Shown one piece after another: positions 61,738 through 64,000 of a stretch of 64,000 nt of DNA; position 1 is the first letter of the stretch; each line of letters begins with the position of its first letter. The DNA is from Victivallaceae bacterium (lineage in GTDB: Bacteria > Verrucomicrobiota > Lentisphaeria > Victivallales > Victivallaceae): positions 42,693 to 106,692 of the forward strand of contig JAKSOF010000007.1 of the NCBI GenBank assembly GCA_024405735.1, in the 5' to 3' direction. The notes below the pieces were generated by a model. That model saw only the letters and a program-made list of their open reading frames with translations. It was not told the DNA's origin and made no database searches. Position numbers and translations under genes: made by a program.

Positions 61738-62682
61738 TTAAATTTTAATTTTTTCCGCGACGCGCAGTTTCGCACAGGCGCTGCGGCGGTTTTCATTCAA
61801 TTCTTTTTCGCTTGCCGTCACCGGCTTTTTGGTCAGGACTGCGAGCGTCGCGCGGTGACCGCAGCGGCAGACCGGCAATCCCGGCGGACAGAGACAATCG
61901 GTGCTTTCGCGCCGGAAAAATTCCTTGACGATCCGGTCTTCCAGCGAGTGAAACGAGATCACCGCGATTTTGCCGGAAACATTCAAATGCGATACCGCAT
62001 TGGAAAGCGTCTTTTTCAACTCTCCCAGTTCGTCGTTGACGGCGATGCGCAACGCCTGAAAGACCAAAGTCGGCACGGGAAGTTTCCCGGGATGACTTTT
62101 GCCCAATATGTCGTCGCAGACTTTGACGAGATCGGATGTCGAGCCGAAAGGCGCGTTTTCGCGCCGCGCGACGATTTCCTGCGCCAGACGGTAGGCACCG
62201 CGGAATTCGCCGTATTCGGCAAAGATTTTGCCCAACTCCTCCGCACTTGCGCGGTTGAGAAGACGCGCCGCCGTCATTTCCGAACGGTTGTCCATGCGCA
62301 TATCCAGCGGCCCGTCGAAACGCCACGAAAAACCGCGTTCCGGGCGATCCAGTTGCGGCGACGAAACGCCGAGATCAAGCAAAATGCCGTCGACGGTTTC
62401 CCAGTCGAGTTCCGTCGCATAATCGAACATTTCCGAGAAATTACCTCTCCTTAAAAACACGCGGTCGCGCGCGAAAGCAAGTTTTTCCTCCGCCGCCGCT
62501 AGCGCATCTTCGTCGCGGTCGATGCCGAGCAATTCCATCAACGGGTGTTTTTGCAGCAAAAGCGCGCTGTGAGACGCGCCGCCGAGCGTACCGTCGATCA
62601 AGCGCAAAGGCTTGTCCGCCGGAAAGGCGAGCAAATCCACCACTTCCTGCGGCAATACGGGAATATGGCAGAAATCGCTCAT
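61738..62682 (-). CDS. rsmH: 16S rRNA (cytosine-1402-N4) methyltransferase
   Basis: A 314-residue RsmH (MraW). It opens with HIPVLPQEVVDLL, then the SAM-binding LIDGTLGGASHSALLLQKHP, LLGIDRDEDALAAAEEKL, DGILLDLGVSSPQLDRPERGFSWRFDGPLDMRMD and SFHSLEDRIVKEFF. It methylates C1402 at the ribosomal P site. The start overlaps mraZ as ATGA, as in most dcw clusters. Confidence 0.97.
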   Translation of the reverse strand: MSDFCHIPVLPQEVVDLLAFPADKPLRLIDGTLGGASHSALLLQKHPLMELLGIDRDEDALAAAEEKLAFARDRVFLRRGNFSEMFDYATELDWETVDGILLDLGVSSPQLDRPERGFSWRFDGPLDMRMDNRSEMTAARLLNRASAEELGKIFAEYGEFRGAYRLAQEIVARRENAPFGSTSDLVKVCDDILGKSHPGKLPVPTLVFQALRIAVNDELGELKKTLSNAVSHLNVSGKIAVISFHSLEDRIVKEFFRRESTDCLCPPGLPVCRCGHRATLAVLTKKPVTASEKELNENRRSACAKLRVAEKIKI

Positions 62683-63161
62683 TTTTCCTTGCCCTGCAAT
62701 GCGTTTTTGATCGCCTGATCCAAGCCCAAAGACTGATTGACTTCGTCGAGGGCCTCCAAAGCTCCGGCGATGTCATCCATATCGGGAATATCGTCCGCGC
62801 CCGGCGCACTCAAACGGATGTGCGTCACGGCGCCGCTTAATTTGACCTGATTTCCGACCCCGATCGCATTGAGACGGTCGCGGTCGAGCGCGATGCGTCC
62901 CTGCCGGTCGCAACGGCACTTTTTGCACAGCCGCCCGAAATCGGCGAGCGCGCGCTGGATCTTGCCGTTGGTGATCGAAGCGTGACGCATACGCTCAAAG
63001 AAATCGTTGAGCAGAGCAGGGGGCAAAAGTACCAGCGCCCGGTCTTGCGTCGGAGCGAGGATCATTTCCGTTTCCCCCTCCTTTTGCCGCCATTCGCTGG
63101 GCAGGGATATCCGGCACTGCGTATCCAGCGCATGCACGAATTCACCGTAAAAGCATTCCAT
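62679..63161 (-). CDS. mraZ: Transcriptional regulator MraZ
   Basis: A 160-residue MraZ with two SpoVT/AbrB-like halves: MECFYGEFVHALDTQCRISLPSEWRQ and the second half RCDRQGRIALDRDRL. It binds direct repeats upstream of its own operon and usually represses it. It is the first gene of the local mraZ-rsmH-ftsL-ftsI series, and its matching operator array is at 63170-63204. The C-terminal tail of about 40 residues is acidic and longer than usual. Confidence 0.95.
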   Translation of the reverse strand: MECFYGEFVHALDTQCRISLPSEWRQKEGETEMILAPTQDRALVLLPPALLNDFFERMRHASITNGKIQRALADFGRLCKKCRCDRQGRIALDRDRLNAIGVGNQVKLSGAVTHIRLSAPGADDIPDMDDIAGALEALDEVNQSLGLDQAIKNALQGKEK

Positions 63162-63169
63162 CTTTTGTT

Positions 63170-63204
63170 TCCCTTTTTGCCCCTTTTTACTCCTATCTGC
63201 ACCT
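63170..63204 (-). promoter_or_regulatory. MraZ operator array: four repeats with 10-bp period
   Basis: Minus-strand pentamers AGGTG, AGGAG, AGGGG and AGGGA lie at 63204-63200, 63194-63190, 63184-63180 and 63174-63170, each separated by five bases. This is the layout of known MraZ boxes (TGGGN with 5-base spacers) with an AGGNG-like core. The array fills the leader from the -10 box to the ribosome site; the last pentamer is also the likely Shine-Dalgarno sequence. Confidence 0.8.
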
Positions 63205-63233
63205 ATTATACGATTTCAAGCCCCTTTTTTCAA
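63205..63233 (-). promoter_or_regulatory. Promoter of mraZ-rsmH-ftsL-ftsI
   Basis: On the minus strand: TTGAAA (63233-63228), a 17-base spacer and a perfect TATAAT (63210-63205). It is the closest match to the sigma-70 consensus in the window and is directly followed by the operator array. Confidence 0.85.
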
Positions 63234-63236
63234 GTC

Positions 63237-63290
63237 GTTTTTTGAAAAAAACAGCAATTTTTTGAAAAATTTTGAAAAATTTTGAGAAAA
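63237..63290 (-). promoter_or_regulatory. Phased A-tracts upstream of the mraZ promoter
   Basis: TTTGAAAAAT occurs at 63261-63270 and 63271-63280 with a near copy at 63281-63290, and more A/T runs lie closer in. A-tracts spaced by one helical turn usually bend DNA. Position upstream of -35 suggests an UP-element or curved-DNA activation. Confidence 0.45.
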
Positions 63291-63299
63291 AGGCAAAAA

Positions 63300-63345
63300 A
63301 AGCCGTTTCTTTGCGTCCGGTCAACGATCCGCGCAAAAACGGCTT
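63300..63345 (-). terminator. Long inverted repeat with minus-side T-run
   Basis: AAGCCGTTT (63300-63308) and AAACGGCTT (63337-63345) enclose an inner TTTGCG/CGCAAA stem. On the minus strand it is followed by TTTTTT, giving a terminator facing mraZ. No minus-strand gene precedes it in the window, so it may insulate mraZ. The remainder of 63346-63500 shows no gene. Confidence 0.5.
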
Positions 63346-63500
63346 ATGAAGAAAACGAAAAGGGAAAAGAAAAACAGATTTTTGCGACTTTTTTCATGGC
63401 ATAGTGTAAGATTTTCTTTTTTGTGCGGAGTCAGTCGGCAAAGAAACCGTACTGACGGGTACGGAATTCGGCAACAGGTACAACAACAGGGAAATTTATT

Positions 63501-64000
63501 ATGCAGGATTTTTATTTTCATTGCCCGAAATGCAACACGAGATATCGCTGTACCGATCACGAAAAGATGTGTGTTTTCCAATGCCCGGAATGCAATCACG
63601 TTTTTATGCCGGCGGATGGGGAGGAACAGGACGACCCGGTATGCAGAGAAAACGCGGGCGTTCCCGCCGGACAATCCCCGCATCGCGGGAAACATTCCAA
63701 AAACAAACGGCATTCCCATTTTTTCGGCATCCTGCTGTCGGGGTTGCTGATCGTCGCCATATCCGTATTGGGCTGGAAAGCGTATTCTGCATACAAATCA
63801 GCAAAAGAAAAGGCGCGCCGGGAAATCATGTTACGGGAGGAAGAGCGCGCCGAAGAGGAGCGCCGCGCGCAGGAAGAAGCCGCCCGGATCCAAAAAGAGT
63901 TGAAAGAAAGGGCGCGGCGCGAAGCCGAACTGCGCCGCAAACAGGAAGAATGGAAAAGACACCAAAGGGCAGAACAGGCGCGGCGTGAAGCCGAGGAACG
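63501..64000 (+). CDS. Zinc-ribbon membrane protein with charged helix (5' part)
   Basis: An open reading frame of 166 codons running out of the window. The N-terminus has Cys8-x2-Cys11 and Cys28-x2-Cys31 (CPKC, CPEC), the MJ0042-like zinc ribbon. A transmembrane helix lies at about 74-92, and then comes a long Glu/Arg/Ala-rich helix (EERAEEERRAQEEAARIQK) continuing past the end. Such proteins are frequent in PVC bacteria and often carry further domains. AGGGA lies nine bases before the ATG. Function unknown. Confidence 0.75.
   Translation, partial: MQDFYFHCPKCNTRYRCTDHEKMCVFQCPECNHVFMPADGEEQDDPVCRENAGVPAGQSPHRGKHSKNKRHSHFFGILLSGLLIVAISVLGWKAYSAYKSAKEKARREIMLREEERAEEERRAQEEAARIQKELKERARREAELRRKQEEWKRHQRAEQARREAEE

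Overview
The window comes from a bacterium with moderately GC-rich DNA. The gene set is Gram-negative-like: lipoproteins, exported enzymes, RNase Y, RNase R and a partial division/cell-wall cluster. The many secreted carbohydrate-active enzymes, plus division genes split over two places, would fit a PVC-group organism such as a Lentisphaerota/Victivallales-like gut bacterium. That placement is an inference from gene content only. There is no rRNA, CRISPR array or recognisable transposase. Both ends cut a gene: a XerD-like recombinase at the left and a zinc-ribbon membrane protein at the right.

Layout. 1-7.3 kb: XerD tail, a large exported protein of unknown activity, a beta-helix/SGNH lipoprotein, a GtrA-type protein and a hexose-phosphate mutarotase. 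7.4-13.8 kb: a cation/proton antiporter fused to a PTS-IIA domain, valS and a GH13 glucosidase. 13.9-18.1 kb: GH16 and two tandem GH10 enzymes. 18.3-34 kb: housekeeping blocks (DUF1846; folB-mutS; cinA-recN-dgt-flavin reductase-sirtuin; on the minus strand nadC-ruvA-phosphatase-thioesterase; then 5-FTHF cyclo-ligase-rny). 34-37 kb: an aldehyde dehydrogenase, then an AT-rich glycosyltransferase between pieces of a repeated element. 37-43.5 kb: panB-ftsQ-purD (minus), divergent from rnr, then nth and an acyltransferase. 43.5-52.2 kb: a PocR-AraC regulator divergent from a sugar kinase, esterase, GH78 rhamnosidase and a second large exported protein. 52.2-53.5 kb: a candidate small RNA, rplM-rpsI and tRNA-Arg. 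53.6-58 kb: a minus-strand operon of a TerB/J-domain protein, a MotA/TolQ-like protein, a one-helix membrane partner and a large exported helical protein. 58.5-63.2 kb: Cys-rich lipoprotein, thioredoxin, ftsI, ftsL, rsmH and mraZ (minus).

Three things stand out. First, a family of modular palindromic repeats (copies near 18.1, 35.4, 36.8 and 58.0 kb) abuts the stop codons of genes and mostly carries a hairpin with a T-run pointing the right way to terminate that gene. A glycosyltransferase gene sits between the two halves of one such element, whose uninterrupted form is seen at 58 kb. Second, the J-domain/MotA-like operon does not match a known motor or defence system. Third, a roughly 100-nt independent RNA gene is predicted at 52.2-52.3 kb with its own promoter, closing stem and T-run.

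Promoters are unusually easy to read: about sixteen sites follow TTGNNN, 16-17 bases, then TATATT or a close variant. mraZ shows a four-fold, 10-bp-period operator array, which suggests the usual MraZ self-control.
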